Below are positions 1 to 5,844 of a DNA stretch of 5,844 nucleotides, one piece after another. Source of the DNA: Candidatus Arcticimaribacter sp. GTDB lineage: Bacteria; Bacteroidota; Bacteroidia; Flavobacteriales; Flavobacteriaceae. The notes below the pieces were generated by a model that saw only the letters and a program-made list of their open reading frames with translations, had not been told where the DNA came from and did not search any database. The translations under genes were made by a program, and so were the position numbers. Position 1 is the stretch's first letter, and each line of letters begins with the position of its first letter. The DNA lies in the NCBI GenBank assembly GCA_011526335.1, contig WTJB01000289.1:1-5844 (forward strand). The letters are read 5' to 3'.

Positions 1-586
1 CAGGATTCGCAATATGCAAACTTCCGAAAATAATGGAGGTCAATAGCAAAGCCCCTAGACGACTTTTGGTCAAACTAGCAAAGCCTTGTAGAAGATATCC
101 TCTAAAAAGCAACTCCTCGAGTCCGGATTGAAAAGGAATAAAGACCAAAGAGATTAACAACATAATGAGAAAAGGTTGCCATTGAAAGGTCAGGAGATAG
201 TCTTCTGGAGATAATGCATAGTCTACGACAAAAATAAACAGGGTGATCACGGTCCAGAAACCAAAAGCAAACCCCATTTTTTTATAATCAATTTTGGCAT
301 TGGCCGTTATGATTTGCGTCAAGGTTTGCTGGTGTAACTTTTTGATCACAAATAGAAAACCAAAAAAAGCAATCAAAAAGGGAAACAAATATAAAAACAG
401 CACCAGATTTGAATCGAGGTCTTTAAACAAATCCATTGGACTAGTGCCTGCGGTTATGGTTTTAGGCAAAAAGAAAAACATGGGAAATTGTCCCAAAAAA
501 CTAAACAAGATGACAATTACGGAACCCAGTAGATACCAAGAGAAAGATTTTTTTTCTGGACCAAAATCTTCTACAAATTTATTCAT
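1..586 (-). CDS. CPBP-family intramembrane protease (CAAX-protease-like), C-terminus cut off by window edge
   Basis: This is the N-terminal 195 residues of a polytopic membrane protein that continues past the left edge. About five hydrophobic segments are visible, near residues 17-41, 61-81, 104-121, 138-152 and 177-190. Two hallmark motifs of the CPBP (Abi/CAAX protease, Rce1-like) family can be read: the EExxxR motif as E157-E158-L-L-F-R162, and FxxxH as F187-G-S-L-H191. Glu157 and His191 are the expected active-site residues. The third motif would lie outside the window. The ATG start at 586-584 overlaps the TGA stop of menC in an ATGA junction, which fixes the start and suggests translational coupling. 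Family members cleave within or near membranes, and some act in prenyl-protein processing, bacteriocin immunity or signalling. The substrate here is unknown, and no role in menaquinone synthesis can be read from the sequence. The family call is firm, the function open. Confidence 0.88.
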   Translation of the reverse strand, partial: MNKFVEDFGPEKKSFSWYLLGSVIVILFSFLGQFPMFFFLPKTITAGTSPMDLFKDLDSNLVLFLYLFPFLIAFFGFLFVIKKLHQQTLTQIITANAKIDYKKMGFAFGFWTVITLFIFVVDYALSPEDYLLTFQWQPFLIMLLISLVFIPFQSGLEELLFRGYLLQGFASLTKSRLGALLLTSIIFGSLHIANP

Positions 587-1614
587 AAGTGGAATTGCCA
601 CGCTTGTGTGGCATCATACCCAAGATAGCCATTTTTTACCGTTAACGGCCCTGAAAAGTTGTTTATATACAAACTTCCGGTTCCCAAGCCCTGCGGCCCA
701 TTAAAGTCTTGTGTTGCGGTCCATTGGGCTATGGCGTTTAAGCCCACATTACTTTCTAGTGCGCTAGTGACCCAGGACCCTATGCCTTGGCTGTCTGCAA
801 GCACTTTCCATTCTTTTGTGCCGCGAAAACCGCCAACAAAACTCGGTTTTAAAATGATGTATTGGGGCTGAAGGTTTTCCAACAAACGCTTTTTTTCCTC
901 AAGCGAAAACACCCCGATAAGCTCTTCGTCTAAGGCAATATCAATGGGACTTTGAGCACAGAGTTGCTGCATTTGTTTCCACTGCCCTACAGCAATGGGC
1001 TGTTCTATAGAGTGCAGGTCATAATGCGCTAAACGGTTTAATTTTTCCATCGCATCATCGCCAAAAGCCCCGTTGGCGTCTACCCGCAGTACAATCTCAT
1101 CGGCAGTAAAGCGTTTTCTGATTTGCGCCAATAAGTGACATTCTTTTTCAAAATCTATGGCGCCCACTTTCATCTTGATGCAATCAAAACCTTGTGCAAG
1201 TTTTTCTTCTATCTGGGTCAACATAAAATCTTCTTGCCCCATCCAGATCAAGCCGTTGATGGGAATCTCCTTTTGTTGTTGCGTAAAGGCAGAAGGATAT
1301 AGAACAAAAGGATCTTCGGCTTGCAAAGATCTAAACGCCATTTCTACCCCAATCTGTATCGAAGGGAATTCGGTGAGTTTTTCATAAAGCTTTTCTTCCC
1401 CAAGCTGAATATTTTCGACTACCCAAGCTAAGGTTTCTTCATAGTCGGGTCGATCATCACGGCTAAGCCCTCTGAGTATACCGCATTCCCCGATACCCTT
1501 TTTTCCTTCCTTTTCTAGGATCAAAAACCAGGTTTCCTTTTGACGAAGAATCCCTCTTGAGGTACCGCTGGGTTGTTTAAAATCAAGTATATATTTATGG
1601 TAAGAAGCTTTCAT
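583..1614 (-). CDS. menC: o-succinylbenzoate synthase MenC
   Basis: This 343-residue member of the enolase superfamily (muconate-lactonizing enzyme subgroup) dehydrates SHCHC to o-succinylbenzoate in the cytoplasm. An N-terminal capping domain occupies roughly residues 1-110, followed by a TIM-barrel domain. The catalytic set is complete: the KxK pair K147/K149 in IKMKVG, metal ligands D179 (VDANG), E204 (IEQP) and D229 (LDEE), and the second-side lysine K256 (ILKPS). The similar dipeptide epimerases and N-acylamino-acid racemases share this fold, but the position directly after menA and within a men cluster supports MenC. The ATG at 1614-1612 abuts the menA stop with no gap (TAGATG). The TGA stop overlaps the start of the CPBP gene by 4 bp. 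In pathway order MenC acts before MenB and MenA, so gene order does not follow reaction order. Confidence 0.95.
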   Translation of the reverse strand: MKASYHKYILDFKQPSGTSRGILRQKETWFLILEKEGKKGIGECGILRGLSRDDRPDYEETLAWVVENIQLGEEKLYEKLTEFPSIQIGVEMAFRSLQAEDPFVLYPSAFTQQQKEIPINGLIWMGQEDFMLTQIEEKLAQGFDCIKMKVGAIDFEKECHLLAQIRKRFTADEIVLRVDANGAFGDDAMEKLNRLAHYDLHSIEQPIAVGQWKQMQQLCAQSPIDIALDEELIGVFSLEEKKRLLENLQPQYIILKPSFVGGFRGTKEWKVLADSQGIGSWVTSALESNVGLNAIAQWTATQDFNGPQGLGTGSLYINNFSGPLTVKNGYLGYDATQAWQFHL

Positions 1615-2514
1615 CTAAAAAAGTATAATGCCGAGGCCCGTCAAAACTGCAAAAGCAAAAGTACTTAGGGCCACTACTTTTAACTCAGGATCGTAGTCCA
1701 CAGCTTTCTCAATATGCTTAACCCGCTTGGCGTGTAAAAATAAAGGAATCATAATGGGTAAAAACAACCAAGCCCCTGTTGAATAGATGCCAGCAAATAT
1801 GAGGCTACAACTGAGCGTGGTAATCAGTAAACTATAATGATAGCCTTTGGCTTTATTAAAACCAAGGTAAACAGCCAAAGTGTTTTTTTGCGAAATGCTG
1901 TCCGTTTTTGCATCACGCATATTATTTAAGTTTAAAACGGCTACACTCAAACATCCAACGGCTATAGCAGGTAACAACAATTCTGGGGAAAACCGCTGCG
2001 TTTGTAAAAAGTAAGACCCCAATACACTTACCAAACCAAAAAAGAAAAACACAAAAAGATCGCCTAAAGCATAATACCCATAGGCATTTTCTCCTACGGT
2101 ATATTTTATTGCCGCTACAATGGCCGCAATCCCTAACAAGAGAAATACAAAAACCAAAACCCATTGGTCTGGCGAAAACGAACTAAAAATAAGGGCCAAA
2201 GTCAACACCGCGGCAATGACAACATTGACAACAATCCCTTTTTTTAAGGTGCTAGGACTCAGTAATCCTTGTTGTAAAACCCGAGCCGGACCAATACGAT
2301 CTTCGTTGTCTGTACCTTTAACCCCATCGCCATAGTCGTTTGCGAAGTTGGACAATATTTGAAAACTAATGGTGGTGGCCAGGGCTAGAATAAAAATAAG
2401 GGAATCAAATTTCCCTTGAGCGTATGCATAAGCATTCCCAAGGATTATTCCAGCAACAGAAAGCGGTAAAGTGCGAAGACGGGCTGCAGCAAGCCAAATT
2501 TGAACTTTATTCAC
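1615..2514 (-). CDS. menA: 1,4-dihydroxy-2-naphthoate polyprenyltransferase MenA
   Basis: This integral membrane prenyltransferase of the UbiA superfamily has 299 residues, typical for MenA. It joins a polyprenyl diphosphate to DHNA with loss of CO2, giving demethylmenaquinone. The first Asp-rich motif reads N56-F-A-N-D60-Y-G-D63 and the second N197-N-M-R-D201-A-K-T-D205; both bind Mg2+ and the diphosphate in this family. About nine hydrophobic helices can be traced, roughly at 15-31, 37-55, 93-112, 117-136, 147-168, 178-196, 225-242, 245-260 and 279-298. The N-terminal WLAAARLRTLPLS resembles the usual MenA beginning, which supports the GTG start at 2514-2512 over any later codon. That GTG lies inside the end of the preceding gene, an 8 bp overlap (GTGAATAA), suggesting translational coupling. 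The menC start follows the TAG stop directly. Confidence 0.95.
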   Translation of the reverse strand: MNKVQIWLAAARLRTLPLSVAGIILGNAYAYAQGKFDSLIFILALATTISFQILSNFANDYGDGVKGTDNEDRIGPARVLQQGLLSPSTLKKGIVVNVVIAAVLTLALIFSSFSPDQWVLVFVFLLLGIAAIVAAIKYTVGENAYGYYALGDLFVFFFFGLVSVLGSYFLQTQRFSPELLLPAIAVGCLSVAVLNLNNMRDAKTDSISQKNTLAVYLGFNKAKGYHYSLLITTLSCSLIFAGIYSTGAWLFLPIMIPLFLHAKRVKHIEKAVDYDPELKVVALSTFAFAVLTGLGIILF

Positions 2515-3067
2515 GATCTATTAAAATACGTTCGTTTTCTTTATAAATGGTTACCCAAACATCCGAAAACCCCATTTTAATCAATTCCTCCCGAAACGCT
2601 TCTGCCTCTGCTTCTGTGGCAAAATTCCCTAATGAATACGCATAAAAATCATTGATGGGATGCGCACGAAAATTGACAAACTGTTCTGAAAACAACATCA
2701 AACGCGCATTAGAACTAGCCAAAAGTTGAACCGTATACACTTCTTCCGTAGTCAATACCGATTGTAAATCTGTACCCTTCGCTTTGAGTAAGGCATTCTC
2801 TTTTTGAAGCCTTTCTACCTGCGCACTGTCCTGTACGTCTACTTCAGGCTGTTGCTGCTTTGTTGACGTTTCTGGCCAAAATGCAAGATACGCCCCTGTC
2901 AGGATCAGTAAGAAGAGTAAACCATAAAAGCCAACAACGTAGAAACGTTTGTTGGCTAGATTTTGTTTATTCCTTTCATGCAACTGACGAAAAAAATCAG
3001 CCGATTTTCTTTCATTATCGATCTCTTTGTAGAGTTCTGCCAATTTGTCTTCGTCAATGATAGGCAT
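2507..3067 (-). CDS. Single-pass membrane protein with coiled coil and SPOR-like C-terminal domain
   Basis: This 186-residue protein has no recognised specific function. Its N-terminal ~40 residues are highly charged and probably cytoplasmic. One hydrophobic helix follows at about 42-64, preceded by K40-R41, which by the positive-inside rule predicts N-in/C-out topology. A Gln-rich linker (70-73) leads to a short heptad-like stretch at about 80-98 (VERLQKENALLKAKG), and then a C-terminal domain at about 110-176. That domain begins YTVQLLASS and has an LGNFATEAEAEAFREEL segment, the typical shape of a SPOR domain second half (Gly-x-Phe, then an Ala/Glu helix). SPOR domains often bind denuded peptidoglycan glycans, but this match is by eye and divergent. 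The gene lies 2 bp after menB and overlaps menA by 8 bp, so it is surely co-transcribed. A link to menaquinone synthesis, such as membrane anchoring of enzymes, is only a guess. Confidence 0.8.
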   Translation of the reverse strand: MPIIDEDKLAELYKEIDNERKSADFFRQLHERNKQNLANKRFYVVGFYGLLFLLILTGAYLAFWPETSTKQQQPEVDVQDSAQVERLQKENALLKAKGTDLQSVLTTEEVYTVQLLASSNARLMLFSEQFVNFRAHPINDFYAYSLGNFATEAEAEAFREELIKMGFSDVWVTIYKENERILIDRE

Positions 3068-3069
3068 CT

Positions 3070-3891
3070 TTATGGGAATTTTGGATACTGTTTAAAGTTA
3101 GGATCGCGTTTTTCTAAAAAGGCTTGTTTTCCTTCTTGGGCTTCGTCCATCAAATAATACATAAGCGTAGCATCCCCTGCCAATTGCATTAGACCGTGTT
3201 GTCCGTCCAATTCTGCATTCAAGCATCGTTTTACCATACGTAAGGCCAAAGGACTTCTCTTTTGCATGATGGCACACCATTCTAGAACTGTAGTTTCAAG
3301 CTGATCTAAGGGAACAACCTTGTTGACCATCCCCATCTCTTCGGCTTCTTTTGCCGAATATTGTTGGCATAAGAACCATATTTCACGTGCTTTCTTTTGC
3401 CCTACGTGCCGCGCCAAATAGGAAGAACCAAAACCACCGTCAAAGCTTCCTACCTTAGGACCTGTTTGTCCAAAAATAGCATTCTCGCTAGCAATGGTCA
3501 TATCGCATACCACATGCAATACATGTCCACCTCCTATGGCATAACCATTTACCATAGCAATAACAGGCTTGGGAATTTCTCTTATTTTTTTGTGTAAATC
3601 CAAAACATTCAATCGCGGAACACCGTCTTCTCCAACATAACCGCCTACACCTTTTACATTCTGGTCGCCCCCACTACAAAACGCTTTTTCTCCTGCTCCG
3701 GTAAAGACAACGACATCAATGTCATTTCGTTCACGACAGATGTCCATTGCTTCAAGCATTTGATTGTTTGTCTCGGGTCGAAAGGCATTGTATACCTGAG
3801 GACGGTTTATGGTAATCTTTGCGACTCCTTTGTACAATTCAAATAAAATATCTGAATATTCTTTTATCGGTTCCCATTTCACTTCACTCAT
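3070..3891 (-). CDS. menB: 1,4-dihydroxy-2-naphthoyl-CoA synthase MenB
   Basis: This 273-residue crotonase-fold enzyme performs the intramolecular Claisen (Dieckmann-type) ring closure of o-succinylbenzoyl-CoA to DHNA-CoA in the cytoplasm. Visible signatures are the CoA and oxyanion-hole segment CSGGDQ at 72-77, GYAIGGGH at 116-123, and [13 protein letters not shown] at 141-153. Compared with remembered E. coli MenB at a constant offset of 12, Q142 and G144 match the bicarbonate-binding Gln154/Gly156, S149 and D151 match Ser161/Asp163, and Y85 and Y246 match Tyr97/Tyr258. The Gly rather than Asp at 144 indicates the bicarbonate-dependent (type I) class. The C-terminus ([13 protein letters not shown]) is also typical. 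The ATG at 3891-3889 lies 1 bp after the menD stop, preceded only by an A-rich stretch and no clear Shine-Dalgarno. Near certain. Confidence 0.98.
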   Translation of the reverse strand: MSEVKWEPIKEYSDILFELYKGVAKITINRPQVYNAFRPETNNQMLEAMDICRERNDIDVVVFTGAGEKAFCSGGDQNVKGVGGYVGEDGVPRLNVLDLHKKIREIPKPVIAMVNGYAIGGGHVLHVVCDMTIASENAIFGQTGPKVGSFDGGFGSSYLARHVGQKKAREIWFLCQQYSAKEAEEMGMVNKVVPLDQLETTVLEWCAIMQKRSPLALRMVKRCLNAELDGQHGLMQLAGDATLMYYLMDEAQEGKQAFLEKRDPNFKQYPKFP

Positions 3892-3892
3892 A

Positions 3893-5695
3893 TCATTTTT
3901 CTTTTTTTGGGTTTGTATTCATGCTACTAAAGTAATTCAAAACTACTGTATCGTTCTCAATTCTCGGGGTAAATATTTCTAAAAGTTTTGCGCGATTGGA
4001 AGGGCGAAAAAATCCAGCTAAAGCGCGTTTTACTCCCCAAACACTGTGCGCACTGGTATAGCGGATGTTATGATCTTTACACAACTGCTTGGCAGTGCGG
4101 TGGTGTACCGTTTCAAAATAGCGATCGTAATCTGGGGTATCCTTTTCGCCTGGGAGAATTCTAAATATTCCTCCCCCACTATTGTTGATCAGCACGATAC
4201 GAAAATCCTGGCGTATATAATTATGCCATAAGCCATTGGCATCATAGAAAAAACTCAAATCTCCGGTGATCAAAAGGGTGGGCAATGTCTTGTTCCACGC
4301 GGCTCCCATAGCGGTGGCGGTGCTGCCGTCTATACCACTCGTCCCACGGTTACAATACACCTCCAAGGCTTTGGGCAAGGCAAACAATTGGGCATAACGG
4401 ATGGTAGAACTATTGGCCAATTGCAGTTGCCCTTGTTTAGGTAGGCGATTAAAAATAAGTTCAAAGGCCTTTAAATCGGAAAAGGGGATTTTCTTTAGAT
4501 AATCAATCCCTGCCAAACGATGACGGGTATATTGGGTAAAGCCCAATTGATGATAATCACTGATGGTGTATTCTTGTTGCTCTTTTAAAAGGGCACTGAA
4601 AAAATGTAAAGGAGAACACCCTATAAAATCTGATAAAGTATAGTAAGTGTCATAGGCTTTCTTTTCGTCTATATGCCAATGGTGTTTGGGCGGATGATTT
4701 CGAAGAAAAGCCTTTACTTTTTTAGACACCACCATCCCACCAAAGGTGACCAACAATTCGGGTTGTAATGCGGCTAGCAATGCCTCTTGCTGTTCTATGG
4801 GGGCGATAAGCGTATCAATAGCATCGATACAGTGATGGTGATTTATATTGGATGTTTTTTCCACCAAAAATAAAACGGATGGATCGTCGGCTAGATGGGC
4901 TATGATTTCATCGTTTAATGCATTTGGTGCCAATACACCGACCAGCACTAACTTTCTTTTTGTCTTTGCCCATTGTTGAAAAAAAGGCTTTAGGTTGGTA
5001 GAAAATGGCATTTTCGCTGCAGGAGCAATTGCCCGGAGATCTAAAGCCACTTCCGTAGTTCCGTATAAAGGTTCTTCTAAGGGAACGTTGAGATGCACAG
5101 GCCCCTGTTTTGTGATAGCGGTTTGCAAAACGCGATGAATAACCGCTTCATTATCTTCTTGTATCTGCTGCTGCTTTTTCTGAATAGCAGCCTCTGAAGC
5201 TGAGGGAGGAAGAAGCGTTTGTTTTGGCGATGCAAGTAAGGTTTGGGTCGCATGGGTAACATCTGGGATTAGGTAACCTGCATCTTCGAGATGAGGTTCA
5301 AACACCTCCGTCTGGCGGATGGTTTGTCCATCCCCAATATCGATACGGTGTGGCAAACGGTCCGCTGAGATGATAACCAAAGGAATGTCACTATAAAAAG
5401 CTTCTGCCACTGCAGGATAATAATTCAACAAAGCAGATCCCGAGGTGCAGACCACCGCTACCGGCTTTCTTTTTTGTTGCGCCAAACCCAAGGCAAAAAA
5501 AGCAGCTGCACGTTCGTCAATTAGGCTAAAGGTTTCAAAAAAGTCATGGGAAGTAAACCCTTTGGTCAACGGCGCATTCCTAGATCCCGGGGAGATGACA
5601 ATCTGTTGGATACCCATGTCTTCGCATAAGCGTACAACGGTTTGTGCCAACGGAATTTCAGGATATACTCTGGTTGCAGTCGGGTACTTTTGCAT
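3893..5695 (-). CDS. menD: 2-succinyl-5-enolpyruvyl-6-hydroxy-3-cyclohexene-1-carboxylate synthase MenD
   Basis: This 600-residue thiamine-diphosphate enzyme adds the succinyl-semialdehyde unit from 2-oxoglutarate to isochorismate, giving SEPHCHC. Numbered from the ATG at 5695: the PYR domain carries [10 protein letters not shown] at 35-44 and the cofactor-activating Glu61 in DERAA. R117 and Q128 in the DRLPHR...IRQ segment match substrate residues by spacing. The C-terminal PP domain carries S429 and R433, R450 in [10 protein letters not shown], the GD...DANG ThDP/Mg site starting at G478-D479, and NNSGGGIFR at 504-512. An in-frame TTG at 5713 would add six residues, but the ATG gives [18 protein letters not shown], nearer the usual MenD N-terminus. 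The protein is somewhat longer than E. coli MenD (556 as I recall), partly from a Gln/Lys-rich stretch near residues 155-185. The gene begins 45 bp after menF and ends 1 bp before menB. Confidence 0.96.
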   Translation of the reverse strand: MQKYPTATRVYPEIPLAQTVVRLCEDMGIQQIVISPGSRNAPLTKGFTSHDFFETFSLIDERAAAFFALGLAQQKRKPVAVVCTSGSALLNYYPAVAEAFYSDIPLVIISADRLPHRIDIGDGQTIRQTEVFEPHLEDAGYLIPDVTHATQTLLASPKQTLLPPSASEAAIQKKQQQIQEDNEAVIHRVLQTAITKQGPVHLNVPLEEPLYGTTEVALDLRAIAPAAKMPFSTNLKPFFQQWAKTKRKLVLVGVLAPNALNDEIIAHLADDPSVLFLVEKTSNINHHHCIDAIDTLIAPIEQQEALLAALQPELLVTFGGMVVSKKVKAFLRNHPPKHHWHIDEKKAYDTYYTLSDFIGCSPLHFFSALLKEQQEYTISDYHQLGFTQYTRHRLAGIDYLKKIPFSDLKAFELIFNRLPKQGQLQLANSSTIRYAQLFALPKALEVYCNRGTSGIDGSTATAMGAAWNKTLPTLLITGDLSFFYDANGLWHNYIRQDFRIVLINNSGGGIFRILPGEKDTPDYDRYFETVHHRTAKQLCKDHNIRYTSAHSVWGVKRALAGFFRPSNRAKLLEIFTPRIENDTVVLNYFSSMNTNPKKEK

Positions 5696-5702
5696 AGCAG
5701 GG

Positions 5703-5710
5703 CAAAAATA
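5703..5710 (-). promoter_or_regulatory. Possible Bacteroidota-type -7 promoter element (TATTTTTG) before menD
   Basis: Within the 45 bp menF-menD spacer, the minus strand carries TATTTTTG, which fits the TAnnTTTG -7 box reported for Bacteroidota sigma-ABfr promoters. It ends 7 bp before the menD ATG, so transcription from it would give an almost leaderless mRNA. No TTG is present at the expected -33 spacing, and AT-rich DNA yields such strings by chance. This is a weak candidate for an internal promoter; read-through from menF is more likely. Confidence 0.15.
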
Positions 5711-5740
5711 CAAAACCGATTGCAGCTGGGGTAGTTTTCC

Positions 5741-5844
5741 TTAAAATAAAAGTGACCTGCTCAAGGTCTGTGCCTTGCGCTGTGTTTCTAAAAATTCTTT
5801 TTGCGGATCGCTATCAGCGGTTATTCCTGCTCCTACATAGAGGG
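5741..5844 (-). CDS. menF: Isochorismate synthase MenF, C-terminal end only
   Basis: Only the last 33 codons lie in the window; the gene enters from the right edge and stops at TAA 5743-5741. The tail reads LYVGAGITADSDPQKEF followed by LETQRKAQTL, the characteristic C-terminus of chorismate-binding enzymes (isochorismate, anthranilate and aminodeoxychorismate synthases). In that family the Gly-Ala-Gly-Ile and the following Asp-Pro-x-x-Glu-x-x-Glu-Thr segment form part of the active-site end. The fragment alone cannot separate these enzymes, but its position directly upstream of menD in the same orientation points to isochorismate synthase, which makes the MenD substrate from chorismate. The open frame has no upstream boundary here, so length and start cannot be judged. 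Confidence 0.85.
   Translation of the reverse strand, partial: LYVGAGITADSDPQKEFLETQRKAQTLSRSLLF

Noticed and set aside
548..555. Run of eight T (A on the coding strand) near the start of the CPBP gene as a possible slippage or frameshift site
   Set aside because: The zero frame continues unbroken into the protease motifs, and A-runs encoding Lys are common in this AT-rich DNA. There is no sign of a second product.
294..704. Plus-strand open frame of 136 codons opposite the CPBP and menC genes
   Set aside because: Both genes on the other strand have intact family motifs across this stretch. The antisense translation is rich in Lys, Ser and Asn without domain structure.
3070..3891. MenB as a generic enoyl-CoA hydratase
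   Set aside because: [13 protein letters not shown], the conserved Tyr positions and the men context are specific to DHNA-CoA synthase.
5696..5713. TTG start for menD giving six extra residues
   Set aside because: The next in-frame ATG at 5695 is a stronger codon, and the short N-terminus it gives fits the family better; the extra residues MYFCPA look non-conserved.
5696..5740. Spacer between menF and menD as a possible terminator or riboswitch
   Set aside because: Only the short palindrome CAGCTG is present, with no stem long enough for a hairpin and no T-run after one. 45 bp is too short for known riboswitch classes.
5445..5744. Plus-strand open frame of 99 codons opposite the menD start
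   Set aside because: It is fully antisense to menD and its upstream spacer, has no recognisable domain, and its composition (Lys/Cys-rich, irregular) is that of a shadow frame.

Overview
The window is a block of menaquinone (vitamin K2) biosynthesis genes, all on the minus strand, so it reads from right to left. The order of men genes, moderately AT-rich DNA, lack of clear Shine-Dalgarno sequences, and a CPBP protease following menC together suggest a marine- or soil-type member of the Bacteroidota, most likely class Flavobacteriia. This assignment is an inference from gene order and protein character. No rRNA or other taxonomic marker is present.

In transcription order the window holds: the last 33 codons of a chorismate-binding enzyme, best called menF (5844-5741); menD (5695-3893); menB (3891-3070); a 186-residue single-pass membrane protein with a coiled coil and a SPOR-like C-terminal domain (3067-2507); menA (2514-1615); menC (1614-583); and the first 195 codons of a CPBP-family intramembrane protease (586-1), which runs off the left edge.

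The genes are packed as a single apparent operon. The gaps are 45 bp (menF/menD), 1 bp (menD/menB), 2 bp (menB/SPOR-like), an 8 bp overlap (SPOR-like/menA), 0 bp (menA/menC) and a 4 bp ATGA overlap (menC/CPBP). No non-coding stretch exceeds 45 bp, and I see no terminator, RNA gene, insertion sequence, repeat array or CRISPR.

Together the enzymes take chorismate to isochorismate (MenF), SEPHCHC (MenD), and, after a MenH step not encoded here, o-succinylbenzoate (MenC). After CoA activation by MenE (also not encoded here), MenB closes the naphthoate ring to give DHNA-CoA. A thioesterase releases DHNA, and MenA prenylates it in the membrane. All key catalytic motifs that can be read are intact. 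MenB has the Gln-x-Gly signature of the bicarbonate-dependent class.

I found no convincing new biological system. The points most worth a second look are the two membrane proteins of unknown role embedded in the operon (SPOR-like and CPBP) and the choice of start codon for menD.
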